Shown here one piece after another: positions 63,376 through 64,000 of a stretch of DNA of 64,000 nt. The DNA comes from Candidatus Rifleibacteriota bacterium (GTDB lineage Bacteria > Riflebacteria > Ozemobacteria > Ozemobacterales > Ozemobacteraceae). The DNA lies in contig JAKQQP010000063.1 in the NCBI GenBank assembly GCA_029564115.1, positions 20,819 to 84,818 on the forward strand, in the 5' to 3' direction. Positions within the stretch are counted from its first letter, which is position 1. Each line of letters starts with the position of its first letter. A program made the translations under genes and the position numbers. A model generated the notes under the pieces. The model ran no database searches and was not told the origin of the DNA. It worked only from the letters and a program-made list of their open reading frames with translations.

Positions 63376-64000
63376 ATGACAAAACCACGCAAACTGGTCA
63401 GTTTCGACTGGGCAATCAAGAGACTGCTGCGCAGCAAGGTCAACTTCGACATTCTTGAAGGGTTCCTTTCTGAGCTGCTCAAAGATGACATCAAGATTTT
63501 GTCGATACTTGAAAGCGAAAGCAACAGAGATTTTGCCCGCCAAAAAACCAACCGCCTCGACCTGAAAGTTACGAACGGCAAAAACGAGATCATCATTATC
63601 GAAATTCAATACGAACACGAATACGACTACTTTCAGCGCATTCTGTTCTCGGCATCCATGGCTGTCACAGAACACCTGACAGAGGGCTCGGCCTATTCAG
63701 AGGTCGTGAAGGTAATTTCGATAAATATTCTCTATTTCGATCTGGGCCACGGCGAAGATTACATCTATCGCGGCCAGACCGTTTTCACCGGGCTGCACCG
63801 CCATGACGAACTCATGCTCAGCAGCGAACAGCGGCTGCTCTACCGACAGACCTCGCCGCGCGAGATTTTTCCGGAATACTATCTGATAAAGGTCAATAAC
63901 TTCGACAATGTGGCCCGCAACACTCTCGATGAATGGATATATTTTCTGAAGAACGAAGAAATCAAGCCCGGCTTCAAAGCCAGAGGCCTGCAGCAGGCTA
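63376..64000 (+). CDS. Rpn/PD-(D/E)XK-type nuclease (transposase_31-like), 3' partial
   Basis: The start of a protein (208 residues visible) that continues beyond the window. It begins MTKPRKLVSFDWAIKRLLRS, typical of the Rpn family of recombination-promoting nucleases often annotated as putative transposases. The nuclease motif is visible as NRLDLKV (Asp) followed by EIIIIEIQYE (Glu-x-Gln), with FQRILFSASM after it. The frame stays open to base 64000. It lies directly after the transposase element and has its own promoter. It probably acts on DNA in the cytoplasm; whether it is still active is unknown. Confidence 0.85.
   Translation, partial: MTKPRKLVSFDWAIKRLLRSKVNFDILEGFLSELLKDDIKILSILESESNRDFARQKTNRLDLKVTNGKNEIIIIEIQYEHEYDYFQRILFSASMAVTEHLTEGSAYSEVVKVISINILYFDLGHGEDYIYRGQTVFTGLHRHDELMLSSEQRLLYRQTSPREIFPEYYLIKVNNFDNVARNTLDEWIYFLKNEEIKPGFKARGLQQA

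Overview
This window comes from a bacterial chromosome of moderate GC content, roughly half G+C by eye. It belongs to a diderm (outer-membrane) organism: it carries kdsA for the KDO sugar of lipopolysaccharide, a six-SLBB polysaccharide export protein, anmK for peptidoglycan recycling and nucleotide-sugar genes. The mixture of housekeeping operons with several SpoIIE-type phosphatases, a FlhB/FliK-like gene pair in Firmicutes-like order, and starch/glycogen enzymes does not fit a well-studied phylum. A candidate phylum such as Riflebacteria is a guess only.

Layout. 1-4159: the end of a GAF/PP2C signalling protein, ispG and a secreted beta-propeller protein. 4224-12547: a secreted tandem GATase-like protein, a sugar ABC transporter without its ATPase (two permeases and a binding protein), an NrnA-like DHH phosphoesterase, a TPR protein and an anchored unknown protein. 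anmK and recA are divergent (12539-15008). Two large membrane SpoIIE phosphatases converge at 17952-17989. popT (DUF368) and an oligopeptide-binding lipoprotein follow. 23967-31495 is the classical rimP-nusA-infB-ylxP-rbfA-nrnA-truB-ribF operon, with its own promoter and a leader hairpin. polA lies opposite. 34434-43672 is a glycogen-debranching enzyme whose stop overlaps the start of a complete F1Fo ATP synthase operon (atpZIBEFHAGDC), followed by a GH13 enzyme and yjbQ. 46106-59652 is almost all on the minus strand: an ATP-cone/uridine-kinase fusion, the SLBB exporter, yraN-ylqH-ylqG-rnhB, a secreted unknown, kdsA, galE, hicAB and a YgfK-like flavo-iron-sulfur protein. 59996-64000 is an accessory end: a sugar aminotransferase, a truncated acyltransferase, rfbC, a REP-type transposase element and a PD-(D/E)XK (Rpn) nuclease that runs off the window.

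The most unusual signal is a dispersed composite repeat. It combines tandem heptamers (TAGTGGA/TAGTGGT type), a GAAAGCNGACC box and a TGTCATTGCG...CGCAATGACA inverted repeat. Copies or fragments lie at 23.6, 34.3, 43.7, 45.8-46.1, 50.3, 61.2 and 61.7 kb. At three genes (atpC, yjbQ and the aminotransferase) the stop codon TAG is part of the heptamer array. One copy appears to have cut off the acyltransferase gene, and another supplies a -35 box to the GH13 gene. No rRNA, tRNA or CRISPR array was found.
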